From contig NZ_CP011567.1 of NCBI RefSeq assembly GCF_001655615.1, positions 3,419,001 through 3,483,000 on the forward strand: 64,000 nucleotides of DNA. The letters are read 5' to 3'. Both the position numbers and the translations under genes were made by a program. Shown here one piece after another: positions 53,454-62,865 of the stretch; position 1 is the first letter of the stretch, and each line of letters opens with the position of its first letter. The notes beneath the pieces are model-generated. The model was not told where the DNA came from. It was given only the letters and a program-made list of their open reading frames with translations, and did not search any database. The DNA is from Pseudomonas sp. GR 6-02. Lineage in GTDB: Bacteria; Pseudomonadota; Gammaproteobacteria; Pseudomonadales; Pseudomonadaceae.

Positions 53454-54275
53454 TTATCGAGGGAGGATGTATCGCTCGATCGCCTGGGCCGCGCCGTCTT
53501 CGGTATTGGCCCCGGTCACCACGTTCGCCTGACGCTTCACCGCCTCTTCCGCCTGCCCCATCGCAATCGACAGCCCGGCACGATGAAACATCGCCGGGTC
53601 ATTGCCGCCGTCGCCCATGGCGGCAGTCTGTTCCAGCGACACCCCGAGAAACTCGGCCAGCGTCGCCAGTGCCGCGCCCTTGTTGGCCTGCACCGCCGTC
53701 ACATCCAGATAGACCGGTTGTGAACGCGACACCTGCGCCTGCCCTTCGACCATGGGCAGCAACCGCGCTTCCAGCTCGATCAACAGTTCGGTGTTGTTAC
53801 TGGCAGCGACGATCTTGTCGATGCGTGCCAGGCAAGGCTCGAAACTCTCGACCACCACCGGCGGATAACCCAGGCCATGTTGCTCTCGCGGGACCATCGG
53901 GCCGTACGGATCCTTCAACAGCCAGTCACCACCGCTGAACACCCAGACTTCAATGTCCGGCTGATCGGCAAACAGTGCCAGCGCCGTCAGCGCTGCGGTT
54001 GCCGGCAAATAATGCGCCACCAGCAAACTGCCATCCGGGTTGACGATCGTGCCGCCATTGAACGCCGCCGTCGGCAGATCAACGCCCAGGGCTTCGATCT
54101 GCTGCAACATGGCTTTAGGTGGACGCCCGGTGGCCAGGCTGAACAGCACGCCGGCGTCACGCAAGGCGCGAACGGCATCGATGGTGCGCTGGCTGAGGCT
54201 GTGATCGGGCAGCAACAAGGTGCCGTCCATGTCACTGAGCAGAAAACGGATGGGTTGTTGCGTGACGTCCATCAT
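53454..54275 (-). CDS. Cof-type HAD-family sugar phosphatase-like hydrolase
   Basis: The 273-residue protein has HAD motif I LLSDMDGTLLLPD (about 12-24, nucleophile Asp15), motif II SLATGRP, and motifs III/IV with Lys in VQANKGAAL and GDGGNDPAMF. A Cof/YidA C2 cap lies between. It probably dephosphorylates a sugar phosphate or related metabolite. Its ATG overlaps the zwf stop by 4 nt, making it the third gene of a gnd-zwf operon, which hints at a sugar-phosphate substrate. Confidence 0.92.
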   Translation of the reverse strand: MMDVTQQPIRFLLSDMDGTLLLPDHSLSQRTIDAVRALRDAGVLFSLATGRPPKAMLQQIEALGVDLPTAAFNGGTIVNPDGSLLVAHYLPATAALTALALFADQPDIEVWVFSGGDWLLKDPYGPMVPREQHGLGYPPVVVESFEPCLARIDKIVAASNNTELLIELEARLLPMVEGQAQVSRSQPVYLDVTAVQANKGAALATLAEFLGVSLEQTAAMGDGGNDPAMFHRAGLSIAMGQAEEAVKRQANVVTGANTEDGAAQAIERYILPR

Positions 54276-55795
54276 CCGAGGCTGTGCCAGACGCGACCGT
54301 CGCGGGTCAGCAGTTCGTCAGCGGTCTTGGGTCCGTCTTCGCCGGCTGCATAGCTCTCCACGGTTGCATCCTGCTGCCAGGCGTCGAGGAACGGCTGCAC
54401 GACGCGCCAGCCGTTCTCGATGTTGTCGGCACGCTGGAACAGCGTCTGATCGCCGGTGAGGCAATCGTAGATCAAGGTTTCGTAGCCGGTGGAAGGCTGC
54501 ATTTCAAAGAAATCCTTGTAGGCAAAGCCCAGCTCGATATTGGCCATGTTCAACGCCGGTCCCGGCCGTTTGGCCAGCAGGTCGAACCACATGCCTTCGT
54601 TGGGCTGGATCTGGATCCGCAGGTAGGTCGGCTGCAATTCTTCGACCTCGGTGTCACGGAACTGCGCATACGGCGCCGGCTTGAAGCAAATGACGATCTC
54701 GGTGTCGCGCACGCTCATGCGCTTGCCAGTACGCAGGTAGAACGGCACACCGACCCAGCGCCAGTTGTCGATCATCACTTTGAGCGCGACATAGGTTTCA
54801 GTGGTGCTGTCGGGCGCGACGTTGGTTTCCTGACGATAACCGGGCAACCGATTGCCATCGATCTCGCCGGCGGTGTATTGGCCGCGCACTGAGTTGGCTC
54901 GCGCTTCCTCGATCGACCAGGGGCGAATCGCGCCGATCACTTTGGCCTTCTCGCCACGTACCGCATCGGCGCCAAACGCCGCCGGCGGTTCCATGGCGAC
55001 CATCGCCAATAATTGGAACAGGTGATTAGGCACCATGTCCCGCAGGGCGCCGGTGACCTCATAAAAACTGCCACGGGTTTCAACGCCGACGGTTTCAGCG
55101 GCGGTGATTTGTACGTGGTCGATGTAATGGTTGTTCCAGAAGGCTTCGAACAGGCTGTTGGAGAACCGGCTGACCAGAATGTTCTGCACGGTTTCCTTGC
55201 CCAGATAGTGATCGATCCGGTAGATCTGCTTTTCCGTCATCACTTTGAGCAAGCACGCGTTCAAGGCTTCGGCGGTATACAGATCCGAGCCGAAAGGCTT
55301 TTCGATCACCACCCTTCTGAACGCTTCAGGGGCTTCTTGCAACAATCCGGCAGCCCCGAGACGTCGCACCACTTCACTGAAAAAGCGCGGAGCGGTGGCC
55401 AGGTAGAAAACGGCGTTGCCGGTGCCGCTGGCGTCGATTTTCGCCGCCAGCGCGTCATAAGTGCGCTCATCCAGGAAATCGCCCTGGACGTAGCTGATGT
55501 GTTTGGCCAATTTGGCCCACAACGCCGGATCAAGGGCGTGATCGCCCTTGCCGACCTTGGCTGCCACTTCCGCCCGAATGAAATCTTCGAGTTTTTTGGC
55601 AAAGGCTTCGTCACTGATGGCGTTGTGATCAACGCCGACGATCCGCAGTCCATTCCCCAGCAAACCATCGCGACTCAGGTTGTACAGCGCCGGCATCAGC
55701 AGGCGCTTGACCAGATCACCATGGGCACCGAACAAAAACAGCGTGGTGGGCGGTGCGGGTTCTGCCTTGGATTTCCTGCGGATCACGTGGGTCAT
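54272..55795 (-). CDS. zwf: Glucose-6-phosphate 1-dehydrogenase
   Basis: This 507-residue enzyme oxidises glucose-6-phosphate to 6-phosphogluconolactone with NAD(P)+. [21 protein letters not shown] is the nucleotide fold, and [20 protein letters not shown] carries the catalytic His and substrate Lys. It starts with a 4-nt overlap of the gnd stop and ends with a 4-nt overlap of the HAD gene start, a tightly coupled operon. Pseudomonas often has several zwf genes; this copy, paired with gnd, serves the oxidative pentose phosphate route. Confidence 0.96.
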   Translation of the reverse strand: MTHVIRRKSKAEPAPPTTLFLFGAHGDLVKRLLMPALYNLSRDGLLGNGLRIVGVDHNAISDEAFAKKLEDFIRAEVAAKVGKGDHALDPALWAKLAKHISYVQGDFLDERTYDALAAKIDASGTGNAVFYLATAPRFFSEVVRRLGAAGLLQEAPEAFRRVVIEKPFGSDLYTAEALNACLLKVMTEKQIYRIDHYLGKETVQNILVSRFSNSLFEAFWNNHYIDHVQITAAETVGVETRGSFYEVTGALRDMVPNHLFQLLAMVAMEPPAAFGADAVRGEKAKVIGAIRPWSIEEARANSVRGQYTAGEIDGNRLPGYRQETNVAPDSTTETYVALKVMIDNWRWVGVPFYLRTGKRMSVRDTEIVICFKPAPYAQFRDTEVEELQPTYLRIQIQPNEGMWFDLLAKRPGPALNMANIELGFAYKDFFEMQPSTGYETLIYDCLTGDQTLFQRADNIENGWRVVQPFLDAWQQDATVESYAAGEDGPKTADELLTRDGRVWHSLG

Positions 55796-56772
55796 TTTTT
55801 CGCAGTCTCCACATGGCCGCCGAAGCCGAAGCGCTGGGCCGAGAGAATCTTGTCGCCAAAGTTGCCTTGCCCGCGCGAACGGTAGCGAGAGAACAGCGAG
55901 TTCGACAGCACCGGTACCGGCACCGCTTGTTCCATGGCGGCTTCGATGGTCCAGCGCCCTTCACCGCTGTCCGCCACTTCACCCGAGTAGCCGTCGAGTT
56001 TCGGATCGGACGCCAGCGCATCGGCGGTCAGGTCAAGCAGCCAGGACGAGACCACGCTGCCACGACGCCAGACTTCGGCGATGTCGGCCACGTTCAGGTC
56101 GAAACGCTGATCTTCCGGCAGGTTGGTGCTGGCTTTGGTCTTGAGGATGTCGAAGCCTTCGGCGAAGGCCTGCATCATTCCGTATTCGATGCCGTTATGG
56201 ATCATCTTGACGAAGTGGCCGGCGCCGGCGGGGCCTGCGTGGATGTAACCGCGCTCGGCGCGATCGTCATCGGACTTGCGATCCTTGGTGCGCGGAATGT
56301 CGCCCATACCCGGGGCCAGGGACTCGAACAACGGGTCAAGACGCTTAACCGTCTCGGCATCGCCGCCGATCATCATGCAGTAGCCACGTTCCAGGCCCCA
56401 GACGCCGCCGGAGGTGCCGACGTCGATGTAATGCAGACCTTTTTCCGACAGGGTTTTGGCCCGACGGATATCGTCCTTATAGAAGGTGTTGCCGCCATCG
56501 ATGATGGTATCGCCCGCTTCAAGCAAGGTGCTCAGGGTGTCAATGGTGTCTTCGGTCGGTGCGCCGGCGGGCAGCATGACCCACACCGCGCGCGGCTTGG
56601 GCAGGCCAGCGACCAGGGCTGGCAAGTCGGCGACGCCGGTGGCGCCCTCTTCGGCCAGGGTATCGACAAAAGCGGTATTGCGGTCGTAAACAACGGTGGT
56701 GTGCCCGTTGAGCATCAGGCGCCGCGCAATATTACCGCCCATGCGGCCCAGTCCAATAATCCCGAGTTGCAT
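55792..56772 (-). CDS. gnd: 6-phosphogluconate dehydrogenase, decarboxylating (short type)
   Basis: This 326-residue enzyme converts 6-phosphogluconate to ribulose-5-phosphate and CO2. [16 protein letters not shown] (4-19) binds NAD(P), GGNTFYKDD and [20 protein letters not shown] are substrate-site motifs, and [14 protein letters not shown] carries the catalytic Lys. At 326 residues it belongs to the short GntZ-like class, generally NAD-preferring, rather than the 470-residue class. It is the first gene of the operon gnd-zwf-HAD. Confidence 0.95.
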   Translation of the reverse strand: MQLGIIGLGRMGGNIARRLMLNGHTTVVYDRNTAFVDTLAEEGATGVADLPALVAGLPKPRAVWVMLPAGAPTEDTIDTLSTLLEAGDTIIDGGNTFYKDDIRRAKTLSEKGLHYIDVGTSGGVWGLERGYCMMIGGDAETVKRLDPLFESLAPGMGDIPRTKDRKSDDDRAERGYIHAGPAGAGHFVKMIHNGIEYGMMQAFAEGFDILKTKASTNLPEDQRFDLNVADIAEVWRRGSVVSSWLLDLTADALASDPKLDGYSGEVADSGEGRWTIEAAMEQAVPVPVLSNSLFSRYRSRGQGNFGDKILSAQRFGFGGHVETAKK

Positions 56773-57044
56773 GTACTGATGCTCCCTACTACAAATAAAG
56801 TGTGTCTAAGGTTATAGCCCAACGCGACTAGTGAAGGTTAGTCCAGAGCGGCGGGATGAAGTTTCCGGGCATTGTGCCCGATCCAGACTGATAACGTCGG
56901 GAATCGTGCCGAAGACACAACGACCATGAAAAATAAAAAAGTTCCCTTCAGGGGCAAAAGAAATCAAAATTGGCGCCGATAGTAAGTGAGCACCCGATTT
57001 CGGGAGTCGACTTACAGTTGATACCGCCATTTGCGAGGTGAGCA

Positions 57045-57227
57045 ATGGGCACCGTACACACAGCACTGCCAGCACAAACCCTTTACGTCACGATCCGTCG
57101 CGATGAACTGCGCCAGTTGAAAGAGGAGCGCGATCAGTTGAAGCGGGAAGTTGCGCAATTGCGCCTGCTGACCCAAGGCAATCAGGCTCAGCCCTTGCCC
57201 GTCACCCAACGTGCTCCTCACGCCTGA
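57045..57227 (+). CDS. Small coiled-coil protein
   Basis: The 60-residue product has a central charged helix (RDELRQLKEERDQLKREVAQLRLL) with leucine spacing typical of a short coiled coil, and a Pro/Gln-rich tail. No family is recognised. GAGGTGAGCA precedes the ATG. Such a small helix might mediate dimerisation, but function is unknown. Confidence 0.6.
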   Translation: MGTVHTALPAQTLYVTIRRDELRQLKEERDQLKREVAQLRLLTQGNQAQPLPVTQRAPHA

Positions 57228-57421
57228 TCTCCTCGCTTGAGTCGGAAGCGGCCCAGCGCTGTTTCTGACTCGCTGCAATCCTGTCCGCTGCGACAACTCA
57301 CAAAGTTTTCACACTTGCTTGGCGATACTCCGGCCCTTTGTGGCTGCTTGCTTTGCGAGCGGTATCCGTTCGTCTGTGACAAGGAGAGTGCCGACGGCCG
57401 ATCATCAGGCTGGAGTGTTGA

Positions 57422-59167
57422 ATGGCTTTGCTTAAACGCAGCAAAACGTCTGCGAATGGTTTTGATTGGGCAGGATTACTCTGGTTATTTCTGTTCTTCT
57501 GGTATTTCTCCGGTATCACCCAACTACTGATTCAACTGACGGGCACCTCCGGTTTTAGCGGGTTCCGCCAGGCTTTTGTGATGAGCGCCATTTGGCTCGC
57601 GCCGATGCTGTTGTTCCCCAAACAAACCCGTGTGATGTCCGCGCTGATCGGTGTGGTGCTGTGGGCCTGTTCGATGGCCAGCCTGGGTTATTTCTTCATC
57701 TATCAGCAGGAATTTTCCCAGAGCGTCATCTTCATCATGTTCGAATCGAACGTGTCTGAAGCCGGCGAATACCTGACGCAGTATTTTGCCTGGTGGATGG
57801 TGCTGGCGTTCCTCGCCCACACTGCATTCGCGTACTTCCTTTGGACCCGCGTGCGTCCGGTGTACCTGCCACGCGTCCAGGCGCTGATCGCAGCGACGGC
57901 GATTGTGCTGGCCGTGATCGGTTACCCGCTGATCAAGCAGACCGCGCACACCGGCAGCCTGGCGGAAGGCTTCGAGAAATTCGAAACCCGCATCGAGCCC
58001 GCGGTGCCATGGCAGATGGCCGTGGCCTATCACCGTTACCTCGGTACCCTGGGCAGCATGCAAGGCATGCTCGACAGCGCCAGCAAGATCCCGCCGCTGA
58101 AGAACTTCACCGACTCGATGGCCAATCAGCCGGCGACCCTGGTGCTGGTGATCGGCGAGTCCACCAACCGTCAGCGCATGAGCCTGTACGGCTACCCGCG
58201 GGAAACCACCCCGGAACTGGATAAGCTCAAGGACCAACTGGCGGTTTTCAATAACGTCATTACCCCACGCCCCTACACCATCGAAGCGCTGCAGCAGGTG
58301 CTGACGTTCGCCGACGAAGAAAACCCGGACCTCTACCTGACGACGCCGTCATTGGTCAGCATGATGAAACAGGCGGGTTACAAAACCTTCTGGATCACCA
58401 ACCAGCAGACCATGACCAAGCGCAACACCATGCTCACGACCTTCTCTGAACAGGCCGACGAGCAGGTGTACCTGAACAACAACCGCAACCAGAACGCCGC
58501 CCAGTACGATGGCGATGTGATCGAGCCGTTCAACAAGGCGCTGGCCGATGCGGCGCCACGCAAGCTGATCGTCGTGCATTTGCTCGGCACGCACATGAGC
58601 TACCAGTACCGTTACCCGCCGACGTTCAACAAGTTCACCGACCGCAAAGGCGTGCCGGACGGCGTGCGTGATGATCAAGTGCCGACGTACAACAGCTATG
58701 ACAACGCGGTGTTGTACAACGACTTCGTGGTCTCGAGCCTGATCAAGGACTACGCCAAGACCGATCCAAACGGCTTCCTGCTGTACCTCTCCGACCACGG
58801 CGAAGACGTGTTCGACTCCGCTGGCCACAACACCCTGGGCCGCAACGAGAACAAGCCGACCGCGCCGATGTACACCATTCCATTCGTGGCCTGGGCCTCG
58901 CCGAAATGGCGCGAAACCCATGACTGGAGTTTTGCCGCTGATCTGGGTCGACCGTACAGCAGCTCCCAGCTGATTCACACCTGGGCGGATCTGGCCGGAC
59001 TGAGTTTCGATGAACTGGACCGCAGCAAAAGCCTGGTCAGCGACAGCTTCAAGCCTCGGCCATTGATGATCGGCAACCCTTACGAGCGTGAGCAGCGGCC
59101 GTTGATCGACTTCAGCCTGATAAAACCCAAGGTCGCGCCTGTCGCCCCGGCGGTCGTTCAGCAGTAG
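57422..59167 (+). CDS. cptA: Phosphoethanolamine transferase CptA (EptC-like)
   Basis: The 581-residue inner-membrane enzyme has five hydrophobic segments (to about 190) and a periplasmic sulfatase-fold domain. VLVIGESTNRQRMSLYGYPR carries the metal ligand Glu and nucleophile Thr; YLSDHGEDVFD supplies further zinc ligands. The family moves phosphoethanolamine from phosphatidylethanolamine to the lipopolysaccharide core or other surface glycans. GGAGTG precedes the ATG. A terminator follows. Confidence 0.93.
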   Translation: MALLKRSKTSANGFDWAGLLWLFLFFWYFSGITQLLIQLTGTSGFSGFRQAFVMSAIWLAPMLLFPKQTRVMSALIGVVLWACSMASLGYFFIYQQEFSQSVIFIMFESNVSEAGEYLTQYFAWWMVLAFLAHTAFAYFLWTRVRPVYLPRVQALIAATAIVLAVIGYPLIKQTAHTGSLAEGFEKFETRIEPAVPWQMAVAYHRYLGTLGSMQGMLDSASKIPPLKNFTDSMANQPATLVLVIGESTNRQRMSLYGYPRETTPELDKLKDQLAVFNNVITPRPYTIEALQQVLTFADEENPDLYLTTPSLVSMMKQAGYKTFWITNQQTMTKRNTMLTTFSEQADEQVYLNNNRNQNAAQYDGDVIEPFNKALADAAPRKLIVVHLLGTHMSYQYRYPPTFNKFTDRKGVPDGVRDDQVPTYNSYDNAVLYNDFVVSSLIKDYAKTDPNGFLLYLSDHGEDVFDSAGHNTLGRNENKPTAPMYTIPFVAWASPKWRETHDWSFAADLGRPYSSSQLIHTWADLAGLSFDELDRSKSLVSDSFKPRPLMIGNPYEREQRPLIDFSLIKPKVAPVAPAVVQQ

Positions 59168-59192
59168 TTTTGAGGGGCCGACAAATGACTTA

Positions 59193-59219
59193 AGGGCGTC
59201 CTGATCGACGCCCTTTTTT
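59193..59219 (+). terminator. Terminator after cptA
   Basis: AGGGCGTC and GACGCCCT form a stem with a CTGATC-type loop, followed by TTTTT. It begins 26 nt after the cptA stop. Confidence 0.9.
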
Positions 59220-59232
59220 ATGGCTCGGAGGA

Positions 59233-59724
59233 CTAAAGCGCTTTGGTCCAGAACAGCATCCGGCCGTGCGCCGGGTCGAACATGCCGGGTGAAAAACCGA
59301 ATTTGCCATAAGACGCCTGGGCCACTGGATTGCCTTCCAGCACTTCCAGGGTGATTTTGCAGCAGCCGCGCTGACGTGCGATGTCCTCGACTTTGTGCAG
59401 CATTTTCTGGCTCAGTCCCAACCCGCGAAACTTCGACACCACGACCACATCGTGCACGTTGACCAATGGCCGGCAGGCAAAGGTCGAAAAGCCTTCGAAG
59501 CAATTGACCAGCCCTGCCGGCTCGCCACCGACAAACGCCAATACACTGAAGGCATGGGGCCGCTTGGCCAGCTCCCCCGGCAGTTGTTGCAACACATGGG
59601 TGGGCAACGACTTACCGCCACCCATCGGGTCTTCGGCGTAATGGTTCAATACAAGACAAATCGCCTCGGCATGTGTCGGGTTGCTGTAACTGGCCTGAAG
59701 CACAAGAATTTCTGCGGATTCCAT
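59233..59724 (-). CDS. GNAT-family N-acetyltransferase
   Basis: This 163-residue protein has the acetyl-CoA pyrophosphate loop KFRGLGLSQKML (about 99-110) and the C-terminal LEVLEGNPVAQASYGKFGFSPG motif of GNAT enzymes. The substrate is unknown. ATG at 59724 behind GAGGGTGGAA is preferred over a GTG at 59730. It converges with cptA. Confidence 0.87.
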   Translation of the reverse strand: MESAEILVLQASYSNPTHAEAICLVLNHYAEDPMGGGKSLPTHVLQQLPGELAKRPHAFSVLAFVGGEPAGLVNCFEGFSTFACRPLVNVHDVVVVSKFRGLGLSQKMLHKVEDIARQRGCCKITLEVLEGNPVAQASYGKFGFSPGMFDPAHGRMLFWTKAL

Positions 59725-59854
59725 TTCCACCCTCGATCACACATGAAGTTGCCCCAGTTCGCTTCTTGCGCACTGAAAGGTCCTGCGACCTTATCGCGAG
59801 CGCCGGGGTGCCGACAACCGGATCCTCTCGCCCCTTTGCACCTTCTCCCGGACA

Positions 59855-60973
59855 TCAAGCCTCGGCAAAACGTTTTAGCTGCATCTCCTGCAAACGGCTG
59901 AGGGTGCGGCGAAACGGGAATTCCAGATAGCCCTCGGTGTACAACGCTTCCATCGGTACCTGCGCTTCGAGGTACAGCGGCACCTTGCGGTCGTAGCATT
60001 CGTCCACCAGGGCAATGAACCGCCGCACACCGTCGTCATGCACCGACAATTGCGGCAACTCGCGATCCCCCGCCGCCACCCGCTCGACACCGTCTTCAGT
60101 GCCGCGGGCGATGCGCCCTTCGCGTTTTTGCGCGCTGAGATTGGGCACGTCACTCAACAGAATAGCGCTGAAGGTGTCGCACAGGGCCATGAAGTCCATG
60201 GCGGCAAAAGGCTGCTCGCAGACCTCGGCGTAACGGCACCAGAGCACGGTTCGACTGGCCTGCATGACATTGACCGAACGGTAGCCGATCTGCACCGGAT
60301 CGCTGGACAGCGTCTGGCCGACGGTCAGGGCCTTGAACACGTCGCCAAGGGCACCGGGCTGACCCGGAACGTTCACCCAGTAACGCTGCAGGCCGGCGCC
60401 GGGGTGCAGACGATGATCTTCTCCACCGTCCACCGCAATCACCTGCATGTGTTGCTTGATCGCGCTAATCGCCGGCACAAAGCGGTCGCGGTTGAAGCCA
60501 TCGGCGTACAGCTGATCCGGCGGTTGGTTGGAGGTACAGACCACCACCACGCCTTGCTCGAACATCACCTGAAACAAACGCCCGAGAATGATCGCGTCAC
60601 CGATGTCGTTGACGAACAGTTCATCGAAACACAGCACCCGCACTTCCTGGCTCAGCTCGCGGGCCAGGGCCTTCAGCGGGTCGGCGGTACCGGTCAACTG
60701 GAAGGAGCGCTGATGCACCCAACCCATAAAGTGGTGAAAGTGCTGCCGCCGGGCCGGGACGCGCAGGTTTTGATAGAACTGATCCATCAACCAGGTCTTG
60801 CCCCGCCCGACCGGGCCCCAGAGGTACACGCCGGTGATGGGCGCGCGGCCTTCCTGCAAGGCTTCGTGGCATTTTTGCAGCGCCCACACGGCATGTTCCT
60901 GGGCTTCGTCCTGGACGAAGCCCTTCTGTTCGATGGCGTGTTGCCAGGCGCTTAAGGGAGAGTCGACATTCAT
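59855..60973 (-). CDS. zapE: AFG1/ZapE-family ATPase
   Basis: The 372-residue protein is a P-loop ATPase: GVYLWGPVGRGKTWLMDQF (about 48-66) is Walker A and VLCFDELFVNDIGDA Walker B. HHFMGWVHQRSFQL and CTSNQPPDQLYADGFNRDRFVPAI are AFG1 signatures. ZapE destabilises FtsZ polymers during constriction under stress. Pseudomonas may carry more than one AFG1-like gene, so this could be a paralogue. The ATG at 60973 begins at the conserved N-terminus. Confidence 0.88.
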   Translation of the reverse strand: MNVDSPLSAWQHAIEQKGFVQDEAQEHAVWALQKCHEALQEGRAPITGVYLWGPVGRGKTWLMDQFYQNLRVPARRQHFHHFMGWVHQRSFQLTGTADPLKALARELSQEVRVLCFDELFVNDIGDAIILGRLFQVMFEQGVVVVCTSNQPPDQLYADGFNRDRFVPAISAIKQHMQVIAVDGGEDHRLHPGAGLQRYWVNVPGQPGALGDVFKALTVGQTLSSDPVQIGYRSVNVMQASRTVLWCRYAEVCEQPFAAMDFMALCDTFSAILLSDVPNLSAQKREGRIARGTEDGVERVAAGDRELPQLSVHDDGVRRFIALVDECYDRKVPLYLEAQVPMEALYTEGYLEFPFRRTLSRLQEMQLKRFAEA

Positions 60974-61017
60974 GCGCGGCAGTATACGTCTCTATAGCGG
61001 CTCGCCAAGCCCGGGCC

Positions 61018-61052
61018 GTAGCAGCTGCGTCGCGGTGCTCGACAGCTGCTAC
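61018..61052. repeat. Short REP-type element
   Basis: GTAGCAGCTG (61018-61027) and CAGCTGCTAC (61043-61052) form a perfect 10-bp inverted pair around a 15-nt centre. It lies between zapE and the NTF2-like gene and shares ends with the elements at 3172, 25024, 41622 and 42946. Confidence 0.72.
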
Positions 61053-61064
61053 ATAGGCCGGTGG

Positions 61065-61406
61065 TTACAGCGAGATGTCCAGCCGGGCGATCTTGCCCTG
61101 TTCATTGAGGCGGAACATATAGCGCAGTTCCAGCGGGCTGCCGGGAAAAGTGCCGGAGATCAGGTTGTGCACCAGCACTTTGCCTGTGCGCTGTTGAACG
61201 TCAAGCACCTCGACCCGCGGCTGATAACGTTGCGCAGTGTCTTGCATCCATTGGGCGATGGCTTGTGTGCCGACCTGATGCTGCCCCTCATCGAACACGT
61301 TGGCATCCTCAGCGAAAAAACTGGCGACCCTCGAGGTGTCGCGAGCATTGGCGGCAGCAATGTAGGCGGCAATGGCGGGGGCCAGTGAAGAGGCTGGATT
61401 GGACAT
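61065..61406 (-). CDS. NTF2/SnoaL-like protein
   Basis: The 113-residue protein has the NTF2-like cone fold pattern: AIAAYIAAANARDTSRVASFFAEDANVFDEGQ, then IAQWMQDT and a C-terminal sheet LRYMFRLNEQGKIARLDISL. Relatives are isomerases, hydrolases or ligand-binding proteins; no specific role can be given. It is 52 nt from the WYL regulator's stop on the same strand, which may control it. AAGGAGC precedes the ATG. Confidence 0.85.
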   Translation of the reverse strand: MSNPASSLAPAIAAYIAAANARDTSRVASFFAEDANVFDEGQHQVGTQAIAQWMQDTAQRYQPRVEVLDVQQRTGKVLVHNLISGTFPGSPLELRYMFRLNEQGKIARLDISL

Positions 61407-61458
61407 GTTTACGGCTCCTTGTGAGTTGTTTCTGGAGCCATGCTAAAACAAGCCAGTG

Positions 61459-62175
61459 TCAGTTCTTGTCAGGAGTGAAACGCCCTGCTTCGTCCAGTTG
61501 CATCTGTTTGCGCCAAGTGCGCAACAGGTCGCTGCGCCGCCCCGGATAGCGCTCACCCTGTTCACTGGCGGCTGAGATCCGGTCGGTGCGGAACGTACGA
61601 TAGGCACTGCGCAACTCACACCAGGCGACGATGATCCGCACCTCATTGAGAAACCCCAGGGCCAATGGCCAGATCAACCGTTGGCTGGGCACCTGGTTGG
61701 CGTCTGCGTAATCGATATGCAACTTGGCCTGATCGCGGATGGCCTGGCGAAACACATTCAACGGCACGGCGTTTTGCGGATAGCCATAACCCGGCGGCCC
61801 CGGCAACACCGTCGGGTTGCGCAAGGCGTCCTGGGCCGTCGGGTCGAGCACCGCGGCGATTTTCGCCAGGGCATCGGCCGCCGCTTTGCTCAACACCTCA
61901 TCGCCCCGCTGATCCACGTAGCGCAAACCGAGCACGATGGCTTCGGTCTCATCGGCATTGAGCATCAAGGGCGGCAGAAACAGACCGCTGCGCAATACAT
62001 AGCCGATCCCCGCCTCGCCAAAAATCGGCGCGCCGAGTGCGGTGAGTTCAGCGATGTCGCGGTACAGCGTGCGTTCGGAAATCTCCAGCTCGCTGGCCAA
62101 TGTCGCGGCAGTCACTGGACGACTTTTGCCGCGTAGCACTTGTAACAAGGTCAGTAAACGAGTGGTTCGCGACAC
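61459..62175 (-). CDS. YafY-type HTH/WYL regulator
   Basis: The 238-residue protein has an N-terminal HTH_11 domain (SRTTRLLTLLQVLRGKSRPVTAATLASELEISERTLYRDIAELTALG) and a C-terminal WYL domain (AKLHIDYADANQVPSQRLIWPLALGFLNEVRIIVAWCELRSAYRTFRTDRI). WYL regulators respond to nucleic acid or nucleotide ligands. The start is a GTG at 62175 with AAGGAG upstream; the frame is open to 62316, but that part lies in a REP. It reads toward the NTF2-like gene and probably regulates it. Confidence 0.9.
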   Translation of the reverse strand: MSRTTRLLTLLQVLRGKSRPVTAATLASELEISERTLYRDIAELTALGAPIFGEAGIGYVLRSGLFLPPLMLNADETEAIVLGLRYVDQRGDEVLSKAAADALAKIAAVLDPTAQDALRNPTVLPGPPGYGYPQNAVPLNVFRQAIRDQAKLHIDYADANQVPSQRLIWPLALGFLNEVRIIVAWCELRSAYRTFRTDRISAASEQGERYPGRRSDLLRTWRKQMQLDEAGRFTPDKN

Positions 62176-62271
62176 GGTCGGCAGGCTCCTTGCTGGAAGT
62201 CGCCGGAGCTTAGCAGAGGCTGCTGTCAGAAAGTGGCAGGAGCTATAGCCGATTTTGAAAACTTCCCACTC

Positions 62272-62318
62272 CGTGGCGAGGGAGCTTGCTCCCGCTGAGC
62301 GGCGAAGCGGCCCCAAAA
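62272..62318. repeat. REP half-element joined to a truncated permease gene
   Basis: GTGGCGAGGGAGCTTGCTCC and the following GCGGCGAAGCGGCCCCAAAA match the left arm and centre of the REP pair at 4814-4941. The opposite arm is missing; permease coding sequence begins at about 62325 instead. Confidence 0.75.
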
Positions 62319-62321
62319 TCG

Positions 62322-62816
62322 GTGATCCAACTCACTGGCGTGGCCAGTCGTTATGTGGCGTTTTTCATTGCCGGTCTGTTGGTGCTGCTGGGCTTGTTCC
62401 CGATGATCGGCGCGGTGCTGCAACTGATGCCAAAACCAGTGCTCGGCGGTGCCGAACTGGTAATGTTCGGCACTGTGGCCGTGGCCGGGATCAAGATCCT
62501 CGCCGAGGCCGGCCTGCATCGGCGCAACATGCTGATCGTGGCGATTTCCCTCGGCATGGGCCTGGGCGTCGCGGCGGTGCCTGAAGTCCTGCGCGAGCTG
62601 CCGAAGGCGCTGCACAACATCTTCGAATCGCCGATCACTGTCGGTGCGTTGTGCGCTATCGTGCTGAATATCTTCCTGCCCGAAGAGTTCATCGAGCTGG
62701 AAGAAGACGAGTTCGACCCGGAAGCCTCGGTGCTTCAGGTGATGCAGAACCCGGATGTTACGGCCAAGGGTGAACCCGCGTCACCTGTGGCTGTCGCACA
62801 GTTGAACCGTCCGTAA
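62322..62816 (+). pseudogene. NCS2-family purine/xanthine permease, 3' fragment
   Basis: The frame from about VIQLTGVASRYVAFF through MPKPVLGGAELVMFGTVAVAGIKIL to the stop is the C-terminal ~165 residues of a nucleobase:cation symporter-2 (UraA/PbuX/UacT type, normally 440-500 residues). Membrane segments and the acidic tail (EELIELEEDEFD-like) remain, but all earlier helices and the start are gone. A REP half-element directly abuts it, so the 5' part was probably lost by deletion at the REP. The frame is intact from an ATG at 62286 inside the REP, but a functional transporter is unlikely. Confidence 0.85.
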
Positions 62817-62822
62817 TGCTCG

Positions 62823-62855
62823 AAGGCCGAGCTTTGAGCGGTTCGGCCTTTTTCT
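62823..62855 (+). terminator. Terminator after the permease fragment
   Basis: AAGGCCGA (62823-62830) pairs with TCGGCCTT (62843-62850) around a 12-nt loop and is followed by TTTC. It is retained from the intact permease gene. Confidence 0.88.
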
Positions 62856-62865
62856 TTACGAGAAT

